Assembly (NCBI RefSeq): GCF_001956985.1
Contig: NZ_CP019082.1
Span: forward strand, 3,100,001-3,164,000
Length of the DNA: 64,000 bases
Direction of reading: 5' to 3'
Source of the DNA: Paludisphaera borealis
GTDB taxonomy: Bacteria > Planctomycetota > Planctomycetia > Isosphaerales > Isosphaeraceae
The notes below the pieces were generated by a model that did not search any database, was not told the origin of the DNA, and saw nothing but the letters and a program-made list of their open reading frames with translations. Made by a program: the position numbers and the translations under genes. The number at the start of each line of letters is the position of its first letter. Within the stretch, counting starts at the first letter, position 1. Positions 55,457 through 62,868 of this stretch are shown here, piece after piece.

Positions 55457-55675
55457 ACCTGATTTTCTTCGCCCCCACGTTTCGACTCCACACTTCGAGC
55501 TGGACGTTGTTCGTGAGCAGCCCCTAAGCCCGTGCCTGTCGCCGCCGGCATCCGGATTCCTCGCTCCGTTCCTCCACGCTCGCCGAGGCGGATCTCGGTA
55601 CTGTCCTCGATGCTCGGTCGCTCCGTAAACTGAACGGGACGGCCACGGGCGCGGCCGCTTTTTTGGGAAATTCGA

Positions 55676-55712
55676 GAAATCGCGTATCCCAGGCCGGCGA
55701 CGACCGCAGTAC
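55676..55712 (+). promoter_or_regulatory. candidate ECF-type promoter upstream of sigma gene 2
   Basis: GAAATCGCGTATCC, a 14-base spacer, and CCGCAGTAC, as before sigma gene 1. It ends 42 bases before the ATG at 55754. An upstream ACTGAACGGGACGG is also shared by both (about 53003 and 55629). Confidence 0.5.
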
Positions 55713-55753
55713 AGGGCGGTCATCAACGAGGCGGACGGAGGAGTCGAGTCGCC

Positions 55754-57784
55754 ATGACGCAGGTAGCGGGTTCGCGACAGGGCGATTACCACCAGGCGAT
55801 CGAACGGCTGTTCAACGAAGGCTCGGTCTCCGGGCTCTCCGAAGTTCAGCTCCTGGAGCGGTTCGCCGCGCGCCACGACGAGGCGGCCTTCGCGGCGCTC
55901 GTCGAGCGGCACGGGCCGATGGTCCTGGGGGTCTGCCGCCGGTTCTTGCACGATCCCAACGACGTCGACGACGCGTTCCAGGCGGTGTTCCTCGTGCTCG
56001 TCCGCAAGGCGGGGGGACTTCGTCAGAAGGATTTGCTGGGCAACTGGCTCTATGGCGTCGCCTGCCGCGTGGCGGTCCGGGCGCGCTCGACGGTCGCTCA
56101 ACGGCGGGCGAAAGCCGGGCCGACGGGCGATGCGGAGCGGCTGGCGGTCGATCGTCGTCGGCCGCTGGACGAGGAGCCGTGGGAGACGCTCAGCCGCGAC
56201 GAGGGGCGAAGCTGGCTTCACGAGGAAGTCGAGCGGCTCCCCCGCCGCTACCGACAGCCGGTCGTCGCCTGCTACTTCGAGGGCCGCACCCACGAGGAAG
56301 CGGCGACCCTCCTCAACTGCCCGCTGGGGACGGTCAAGGGTCGGCTCTCCCGCGCCCGCGACCTGCTCCGCAAGCGGCTGGAACGTCGCGGCCTGGCGGT
56401 CCCGGCCGTCGCCCTCACGGCGCAGCTCGCTTCGCCCGACCTCCCTGCGTCGGTCCCCGTCCCTCTCGCTTCGGCAACCGTCCGCTCGGGCCTCGCCCTG
56501 GCGACGGCGGGCACCTCGCTGATGACCACCTCGGCGATTTCCACATCCGTCCGCGCCCTTACCCAAGGAGTGCTCCACGCCATGGTCGTCACCCACGTCA
56601 AGGCCGTCGCCCTACCCATGACCCTCGTCGCCGCCGGCGTCCTCGCCGCCGGCGCGGGCGTCGTCGCCCGTCAAAACCCCGACGGCCAGCCGGAAGCCAA
56701 GCAAGCGGCGCCCGCTCAGCCAGAAGCGGCGAAATCGAAGGCAACAGTCAAACCGAGCGACCCGACGGCCACAGCCTCCCAACCGGCAAGCAAGTTCTCC
56801 GCAACTTTCCAATTCCTCTCGAGTATCGAGGGAATGCACGGGCGCTCGACGGAACTTTTCCATCATGACCTTGCGAACGCCAAGACCGACGCCGACCGGA
56901 TCAGCGCCCACCTAAGACATCGCGTGCGCGTCGCGACACTCATCGACGTGATTTATGGTGAGGAGCATAAGGACGAGGCTTCGCTGAACCTCAAGTCCAT
57001 TTTCGTCAAGCAATTGAGAAAGGATCACGGGCTTTCGGAGGAGGAAGCCCCAATCGAAAAGGAGGCCGCGAAGAAGGCCCTGGCGGAGATGGCGGGCACC
57101 GTGGGGACTGGCGTGGAGAGGCCTTCGGACAAGCCGGAGTCGACCGTCGCGAAAGCAGCCGCGACGATGGCCCCGGCGCCAATGGTGGGCGCCGGCGGAG
57201 GTGGGTTAGGGGTCGGCGACGACGGCGGAGGCGGGTTTGGGGGAGGAGGCGGCGCGACCGACGAGCCGTCGGCCGAGTCATACCGCCTCCAGATCGCCCG
57301 CGTCTCCGCGGCGCTGTCCACGCTCGATAAGAGCCCGATGAACCAGGCCGTGCTCAAGGCGCTCGAAAACCCGATCACGCTGCGGTCGACCGAGAAGACG
57401 ACGCTCGGACAGATGCTCAAGCAGATCAAGGACTCGGTGAAGACCGCCGACGGCAAGAAGATCCCGATCTACGTCGACCCGGTCGCGCTTGAGGAGGAGG
57501 AGAAGACGCTCGAAGTCCCGGTCGTCATCGACCTGGAAGACGTGCCGCTCAAGTTCTCGCTCCGGCTCATGCTCAAACAGCTCGGCCTGGCGTACTGCAT
57601 TCGCGACGGCGTGCTCATCATCAGCTCGCTCGAAGGCGTCCAGCAGGAATTGATGGAAGCCCAGAGCGAACAGATGGGCCTGAACCCCAAAGCGTTCCCG
57701 ATGATGGGCGGCGGCATGGGAGGCATGGGAGGCGGTTCCGGCGGTATGGGAGGAGGCATGGGCGGCGGCCAGGGGATGATGTGA
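55754..57784 (+). CDS. ECF sigma factor fused to a transmembrane segment and STN-like domain (copy 2)
   Basis: This 676-aa paralogue of the preceding sigma gene is near-identical in the first 110 residues ([20 protein letters not shown]...), in region 4 and in the STN-like C-terminal domain (NPITLRSTEKTTLGQMLKQIKD...[17 protein letters not shown]). The transmembrane helix is [21 protein letters not shown]. The middle part (about 320-530) is unrelated in detail, so the two may sense different signals. A Gly-rich loop ([22 protein letters not shown]) precedes the STN domain and a Gly/Met tail ends the protein. Tandem duplication is evident, including upstream regions. It converges on the TPR gene. 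Confidence 0.87.
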   Translation: MTQVAGSRQGDYHQAIERLFNEGSVSGLSEVQLLERFAARHDEAAFAALVERHGPMVLGVCRRFLHDPNDVDDAFQAVFLVLVRKAGGLRQKDLLGNWLYGVACRVAVRARSTVAQRRAKAGPTGDAERLAVDRRRPLDEEPWETLSRDEGRSWLHEEVERLPRRYRQPVVACYFEGRTHEEAATLLNCPLGTVKGRLSRARDLLRKRLERRGLAVPAVALTAQLASPDLPASVPVPLASATVRSGLALATAGTSLMTTSAISTSVRALTQGVLHAMVVTHVKAVALPMTLVAAGVLAAGAGVVARQNPDGQPEAKQAAPAQPEAAKSKATVKPSDPTATASQPASKFSATFQFLSSIEGMHGRSTELFHHDLANAKTDADRISAHLRHRVRVATLIDVIYGEEHKDEASLNLKSIFVKQLRKDHGLSEEEAPIEKEAAKKALAEMAGTVGTGVERPSDKPESTVAKAAATMAPAPMVGAGGGGLGVGDDGGGGFGGGGGATDEPSAESYRLQIARVSAALSTLDKSPMNQAVLKALENPITLRSTEKTTLGQMLKQIKDSVKTADGKKIPIYVDPVALEEEEKTLEVPVVIDLEDVPLKFSLRLMLKQLGLAYCIRDGVLIISSLEGVQQELMEAQSEQMGLNPKAFPMMGGGMGGMGGGSGGMGGGMGGGQGMM

Positions 57785-57799
57785 CCGCCGCCCGATTTT

Positions 57800-58477
57800 T
57801 CAGGCCACGGCGGCATCCGGCGCGCGGACGCCGTCGTGGTAGGTTGCGGCGAGCGGCTGTTTGCGGAGCCGCCGCCGGCGCTCGCCTCGGAACAGTTGGA
57901 GCGTGCGGCGGACGTCGCGGAGGGCCTTCTTGGCGGCCTGGTATTTCGGGTCGAGCCGCAGGGCGGCCTCGAAGCAATCGGCGGCCTCGTCGTGGCGTTC
58001 CAGGGCGCGGAGGACCAGGCCGAGGTTAAGGAACGCCTCGTCGCGACAGCCTTCCTTGCAGAGCGTCGCAGCGCGGTGAGCGGCCTCGGCCTCGTGCAAG
58101 CGGCCCGCCTTCGCGAGCACGCCGCCGAGGTAGATGTGGGCGCTCGCCTCGTCGGGAACGGCGTCGATCGCCTTGCGATACCAGGCCGCCGCCGCCCGGA
58201 AATCGCCGCGCGACTTGTACATGTGGCCCATCTCGGCGAGCGGAATCCAGAGCTTGTCAGGAGGGCAAAGCGCGATCGCCCGGCGCAACGCCTCTTCCCC
58301 TTCCCGGTGCTGGGCCAACTCGACGAGGGCCGAGCCGAGCATCTTCCAGGCGGGGCCGCATTCGGGATTCTCGGCGACGAACTCCCGCGCCCGGGCGACC
58401 GTCAAGGCCGGCAGGTCCGCCTTGTACGCAGCCCGGAGACGATCCCACCGCGCCTGTACCAACGTATTCGGATTCAT
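57800..58477 (-). CDS. tetratricopeptide-repeat protein
   Basis: The ATG at 58477 has AGGAG 9 bases upstream; an in-frame TTG two codons earlier lies too close to it. The product is 225 aa. About four to five TPR units are visible: AWKMLGSALVELAQHREGEEALRRAIAL, PLAEMGHMYKSRGDFRAAAAWYRKAIDAVP, AHIYLGGVLAKAGRLHEAEAAHRAA, AFLNLGLVLRALERHDEAADCFEAALRLDP. There is no signal peptide, so it is cytoplasmic. A basic C-terminal tail follows. It is a protein interaction scaffold with an unknown partner. Confidence 0.88.
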   Translation of the reverse strand: MNPNTLVQARWDRLRAAYKADLPALTVARAREFVAENPECGPAWKMLGSALVELAQHREGEEALRRAIALCPPDKLWIPLAEMGHMYKSRGDFRAAAAWYRKAIDAVPDEASAHIYLGGVLAKAGRLHEAEAAHRAATLCKEGCRDEAFLNLGLVLRALERHDEAADCFEAALRLDPKYQAAKKALRDVRRTLQLFRGERRRRLRKQPLAATYHDGVRAPDAAVA

Positions 58478-58596
58478 CGTCAAAAGCTCCTGGTGCCGTA
58501 ACGTCGTTGCGTATCGTTACCGTCTCTCACATAAAGACGATCCGCACCAGGGCCTTCGAAGTTGCAGGAAAATCAAAAAACCGCAAGGATTTCGCC

Positions 58597-58860
58597 GATA
58601 CAAACCACCATGCGCCGTCGGGACACCCGGCCTCATGAAAATTGGACATCGCGTCGGCCGGCTCCGTGTACAAGCCCGAAGCGCCAGCGAGTGAATTTCC
58701 GGTCGACCGTTCGATCCGATTCACTCGATGGCGCACGTGTTCGGCGCGATTTCCGTGATCCCGGGACGCGGGACCGGATCGGCCTCCGATTTGGAGTGCG
58801 GGAACTTGCTCCCGCGCCTGATACTCATGCGGCGGCAAGCCGCCGCACTCCACATCGGCA
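58597..58860. repeat. dispersed intergenic repeat (third copy) plus nested palindrome
   Basis: 58597-58735 matches the element at 40704-40865: it carries GAAGCGCCAGCGAGTGA at 58678-58694, with the right arm only partly conserved. Next to it TGGAGTGCGG (58792-58801) pairs with CCGCACTCCA (58843-58852). It encloses two hairpins, one GCGGGA/TCCCGC and one GCGGCGGC/GCCGCCGC. The region 58484-58877 holds no gene. Confidence 0.7.
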
Positions 58861-58877
58861 TGGGACCGGCCTCACGG

Positions 58878-60602
58878 TCAATCGTCCGAGTCCATCGGCT
58901 CGTCCAGGTCCATCGGCTCGTCCGACTCTTTCTGATCGGAGCGGCGGGTGGCGGGAAGGTCGATGAGGAACGTGGCGCCCTGGCCCATCTGCGAGGTGAC
59001 CGAGATCGACCCGCCGTGTTCGCGGATGATCTTCTGTGAGACGGGGAGTCCCAGGCCGGTGCCGCGCGAGCCCTTGGTGGAGCAGAAGATCTGGAAGATG
59101 CCGGGGACGTCGGCCTCGTCGATGCCGGGGCCGTTGTCCTTGACCCGAATCCGGACGGTGGGCGCGTCGGCCGTCCACTCGGTGGACACCACGACGCAGG
59201 CGTCGGAGGCGCCTTCGGAGGCGTCGATCGCGTTGGTGACGATGTTCAAGACCGCGCGGTGAACGCCGTCGGGATCGATCAGGATTTTCGGGATCGACGC
59301 GCAGGGAGTCCATTCGAGACGGACGCCCAGCTCGTCGGCGCGGGACTGCATCAACTCGATCACGTCGGCCACGGTCTCGTTCAGGTCGGCGGCCTCAAGG
59401 GCGGGCTCGCGGTCCTTGGAGAACGAGAGCATGTCCATGACGAGGTTGTAGATCTTGGTCTGGTTCTTCTCGACGATCGTCCAGCCCCGTCGGACGATGG
59501 CTTCGTCCTTCTCGTTGAGCCCCAGGTCGATGAGGTAGCTGCCCCCCCGGATGCCCTGGAGGATGTTCTTGATGTGGTGCGAGAGCGTCGCGATCGTCTG
59601 CCCGACCGCCGCGAGCCGCTCGGCATGGATCTTGTCGTTGTAGAACGTGGTGTTCTCGATCGCCAGCCCCGCCTGGTGGCCGATGGCGACCATCAGCGTG
59701 AGCTGATCCTGGGAGAACTTGCCCCGCCGCCCCCCCTTGCCCGACGCGGCGAGGGCGAGGCCGCCGTCGGACTGGATGTCGGCGTAGAGAACGCCGAGCG
59801 TGGTGTGCCGGCCCTGGACCGGAACGCAGATGGCCTCTCGAATCCGATAGTCGACGATTGACTGCGCGGGGCTGAACCGCTTGTCGCCCGGGGCGTCGGT
59901 CGTGATGACCCCCTGCCCTTGTTCGAGCACGTAGTCGATGATCGTCCGCGAGATCGTCATCCTCTCGTCAGAGTCTTCAGGGAGCCGCCAGCGGACCGCC
60001 TTGGGAACGAGGTCGTCGCCCCCTTCCTTGAGCAGGATCGCGCCCCGATCGGCGCCGATCGACTCGAAGACCAGTTCGAGCACCTGGGGAAGCAGCGAGT
60101 CGATGTCGAGGATGTGGCTGACGGCCTGGGTCGCCCGGTACATGACCGACAGGTTCGTCAGCCGGTCGCGGAGCCAGCCGGCCGCGCCGTCGGGCTGCTG
60201 CAAGACCCGCGAACCCTCGTCGGAGGGAATGCTGCGGAGGATCGCCGAACGGTCCTCGGGGCTGCTCTTGCTCAAGAGGTCGACGCGGGCCGTGAGGTCG
60301 CGCTTCGCGCCCAGGGCGCCCTCATTGTAAAGCATCACCGTCTGGCCGAGCTGGAGCCGGTCGCCGGTGTGGAGGGGGGCTTGGTCGACGAGGTGGCCGT
60401 TGACGAACGTGCCGTTCGCCGAACCGAGGTCGACGATCCGGTACAGTTCGTCCTCGAGGCGGATCTCGGCATGCCGGCGCGAGACTTCGGTGTCGTGGAG
60501 CCGGATCGCGTTCGAGTTGTCGCGGCCCAGGGGTACGGGGCTCGTCTTGAACTCGAACCGCTTACCCTGATCGGCCCCTTGAATCACGAACAAGGAGGCC
60601 AC
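58878..60602 (-). CDS. FHA-GAF sensor histidine kinase
   Basis: A GTG at 60602 with GAGGAG upstream gives 574 aa beginning with the FHA domain (VASLFVIQGADQGKRFEF...LGRDNSNAIRLHDTEVSRRHAEI...SANGTFVNG, residues 2-95). A frame extension to 61175 is rejected because it overlaps the MCE gene and lacks protein character. A GAF domain follows (about 150-320: LLPQVLELVFESIGADRGAILL), then a HisKA-type H-box TLSHHIKNILQGIRGG with the phospho-accepting His. The HATPase domain has VLNIVTNAIDAS (N box), DNGPGIDEADVPGIFQIF (G1) and RGTGLGLPVSQKIIREHGG (G2). It is cytoplasmic, with no transmembrane helix, so it would read phosphothreonine-type partners and small ligands. No response regulator is adjacent. 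Confidence 0.9.
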   Translation of the reverse strand: MASLFVIQGADQGKRFEFKTSPVPLGRDNSNAIRLHDTEVSRRHAEIRLEDELYRIVDLGSANGTFVNGHLVDQAPLHTGDRLQLGQTVMLYNEGALGAKRDLTARVDLLSKSSPEDRSAILRSIPSDEGSRVLQQPDGAAGWLRDRLTNLSVMYRATQAVSHILDIDSLLPQVLELVFESIGADRGAILLKEGGDDLVPKAVRWRLPEDSDERMTISRTIIDYVLEQGQGVITTDAPGDKRFSPAQSIVDYRIREAICVPVQGRHTTLGVLYADIQSDGGLALAASGKGGRRGKFSQDQLTLMVAIGHQAGLAIENTTFYNDKIHAERLAAVGQTIATLSHHIKNILQGIRGGSYLIDLGLNEKDEAIVRRGWTIVEKNQTKIYNLVMDMLSFSKDREPALEAADLNETVADVIELMQSRADELGVRLEWTPCASIPKILIDPDGVHRAVLNIVTNAIDASEGASDACVVVSTEWTADAPTVRIRVKDNGPGIDEADVPGIFQIFCSTKGSRGTGLGLPVSQKIIREHGGSISVTSQMGQGATFLIDLPATRRSDQKESDEPMDLDEPMDSDD

Positions 60603-60721
60603 GGGGTTCAATCTCCTCGGCGCGTACGTGGAACATCCCGGAAAGCATCCATCTCCATCTCGACCCAACCTACCCCATGCCGGGGCCGTCGTCAACCGCC
60701 GGCGCGGGTGGGCGGCCCGGC

Positions 60722-61837
60722 TTAAATCTGGGGAGTGAACAGGATGATGTCGACGCGCCGCGAGGGAAGCGGCTCGGAGCCGTCCTCGGCCAGCCGGGGA
60801 GAATGACCGCCGAAGCCGACCGCCGCCACCTTGCGCTTCTTGAACCAGCCGGCCGAATTGATCCCGTGATGATCGACCAGATACTTGCTGACAGCCTCGG
60901 CCTGCTCCTGCGTGAGCGCCTCGGCCATGTCGGCGTCGACCTCGGGGTCGGTGAACGCCGCGATGACCACCTCCGAGCGCGTCTGGCTGGTCTTCTTGAA
61001 CCACCGCGCGACCTCGTCGAGCCGGGTCTTGCCCGTCGGCGTCAGCAACGCCCGGCCGGACTCGAAAAGCTCCTCCGCCCGGAGCGTCCGGCAGATGCGC
61101 TGCGAGCCGGGGTGATAAAGGACGTGATCCCGTTCGAGATAGGCGCGGGCGTCGAAGTACCGCGACAGCGGCCACGTCTGTTTGAGGGCCATGAGGTTGT
61201 CTTCCATCGCCGCCACGGTCTTGTCGCCGCGCTTCGTGAGCGCCACGAGGTTGTCGTAGACCGAGTCGTCGTGGATCAGCCTGCCCAGGCTCCCCTTGCC
61301 GCCGCGAACCTGGCCGGCGATGGCCGCAACCTGTTCAAGCCCCTCTTGCGCCGCCTTGGCCGTCCGGTCGATCTCCCGGAGCGAGGCGCCCGCCTGGTGG
61401 ATCAGGTCGGCAAGGTCGACCGGTGGTTCCGACCGGATCAGCCCCCCCTCGGCGACTGGCGAGGCGTCGGCCTCGCCCGGCTTGAGGTCGACCACGCGCG
61501 CGCCAATCATCCCCTCGGCGATGATCCGGGCCGTCGTATCGGCGCGGACCAGATGATGAAGCCGCTCATCGACGCGAAGTACCAGCTCGACCGGCTCGCC
61601 CGGCTTGCCCGGCGGCACGACGCTCTCAACCACCCCGGCGTCGACCCCCTGATACCGCACCCGGTGCCCGGCCTCGACCCCGCTGACGGTCGGGAACTGG
61701 GCCCGGACGTGGAACGTCGGCTGAACCTGCCACCGCCGGTTCGCCACCTGGAACAGCCCGAACGCCCCGAGCGCCAGCACCAACGCCGCGAAACCGGCGT
61801 TCGCCAGCACCCGCCACCGTCCCATTGCACGCATCAT
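60722..61837 (-). CDS. MCE (MlaD-like) domain fused to OmpA-like C-terminal domain
   Basis: The ATG at 61837 has GGGAGG upstream; the product is 371 aa. The N-terminal transmembrane anchor (VLANAGFAALVLALGAFGLFQVA, about residues 10-32) is followed by the MCE domain (FHVRAQFPTVSGVEAGHRVRYQGVDAGVVESVVPPGKPGEPVELVLRVDERLHHLVRADTTARII). A helical region comes next, then about residues 230-365 with an OmpA/MotB-like pattern (FESGRALLTPTGKTRLDEVARWF...VDHHGI...VAAVGFGGHSP). The MCE domain would bind lipids in the periplasm; the OmpA-like part could bind peptidoglycan. It follows the MlaE gene by 131 bases. The ATPase gene mlaF is not seen. Confidence 0.82.
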   Translation of the reverse strand: MMRAMGRWRVLANAGFAALVLALGAFGLFQVANRRWQVQPTFHVRAQFPTVSGVEAGHRVRYQGVDAGVVESVVPPGKPGEPVELVLRVDERLHHLVRADTTARIIAEGMIGARVVDLKPGEADASPVAEGGLIRSEPPVDLADLIHQAGASLREIDRTAKAAQEGLEQVAAIAGQVRGGKGSLGRLIHDDSVYDNLVALTKRGDKTVAAMEDNLMALKQTWPLSRYFDARAYLERDHVLYHPGSQRICRTLRAEELFESGRALLTPTGKTRLDEVARWFKKTSQTRSEVVIAAFTDPEVDADMAEALTQEQAEAVSKYLVDHHGINSAGWFKKRKVAAVGFGGHSPRLAEDGSEPLPSRRVDIILFTPQI

Positions 61838-61968
61838 CCGAGTTCGCCTCCCGGAACCAGTCCGGTCAGGACGCCCTGGTCGCGACGCCGCCGCACGTTC
61901 ATCCTCATCATTCTCTTCGCCGCAGAATACCGCAAGTTGAGTCGGAGTCGAGAGAAACCGCCGTAGAC

Positions 61969-62754
61969 TCAGAACGCTCCTTCGCTCAGTCTGGCCGTCG
62001 CCCATTGGATGAGAGGGACGAGGACGACGTTGGCGGCGAAGACGGCGAGCACGGCGTAGACGACGCCTCGGGTCGCGGCGCGGCCGACAGCTTCGGCCGA
62101 GCGTTCGGAATGCAGGCCGATCCAGCAGCCGACGACGCCGACGAGCAGGCCGAAGACGGCTGTCTTGAGCGTGGCGGGGATCACGTCGGACAGCCTCAAG
62201 AAGACAAGCGACTGCCGCCAGAACAGTTGCGGTGAGAGCCGGCCAGCGACGCTCTCGGCGGCCAACGCGCCCGCCAGGGCCGAGGCGTCCACCAGGACCG
62301 TGAGCAGCGGGACGGCCAGAGTGCAGGCGACGGCCCGGGGCGCGACAAGACTCGAAACGGGGTCGGCGCCGAGGACTTCGCGGGCGTCGATCTCCTCGTT
62401 CAGGCTCATCGAGCCTAGCTCGGCGGCGAGCCCCGCGCCCATCCGCGCCGCGACTAGCACGCCGGCCATCAGCGGACCGAGTTCGACGACCACCGCGACC
62501 GCCAGGAAGCTCGGCAAGGCCGCCTCGGCACCATTCGCCGCCAGCAGTCGGTGGGTCTGAAACCAGGTCGCCAGGCCGACGCTCATCCCTGCGCCCAGCA
62601 CGATCGGCAGACTCTTCACCGCCACCTGCTCGAACTGCCAGACGATCTCGGTGAACCGGCCGACCAGCGCGGCGGGAATCGCCGTCAGCGTCCGGATCGC
62701 GAACCCTAGGAAGCGGCCGACGTCTTCAAGCCGGCCGGCGATGGTTCCCAGCAT
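61969..62754 (-). CDS. mlaE: MlaE/YrbE-family lipid ABC transporter permease
   Basis: The ATG at 62754 gives 261 aa. An in-frame extension to 63687 is rejected because it runs antisense through the rhomboid gene. The family's helices and signature are visible: FTEIVWQFEQVAVKSLPIVLGAGMSVGLA, VVVELGPLMAGVLVAARMGAGLAAELGSM (the conserved E-L-G-P motif) and VPLLTVLVDASALAGALAA. It forms the membrane part of an MCE system with the MlaD-OmpA protein just downstream, moving lipids between membranes. The typical MlaF and MlaC partners are not in this stretch. Confidence 0.9.
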   Translation of the reverse strand: MLGTIAGRLEDVGRFLGFAIRTLTAIPAALVGRFTEIVWQFEQVAVKSLPIVLGAGMSVGLATWFQTHRLLAANGAEAALPSFLAVAVVVELGPLMAGVLVAARMGAGLAAELGSMSLNEEIDAREVLGADPVSSLVAPRAVACTLAVPLLTVLVDASALAGALAAESVAGRLSPQLFWRQSLVFLRLSDVIPATLKTAVFGLLVGVVGCWIGLHSERSAEAVGRAATRGVVYAVLAVFAANVVLVPLIQWATARLSEGAF

Positions 62755-62868
62755 GTGGAGCGCGCCTTTACGCCGTGTTCCCGGATACTCACAATACAGA
62801 ACAGACTGCTCGAACCCACGTTCTCGTTCAGGATGATCGGCCGAGATCCGGAAAGGCCACCAGCGAAG

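Noticed and set aside
61838-62005. Longer N-terminus for the MCE protein
   Set aside because: The extension is polar and Arg-rich and precedes a good ribosome binding site plus transmembrane anchor at 61837.
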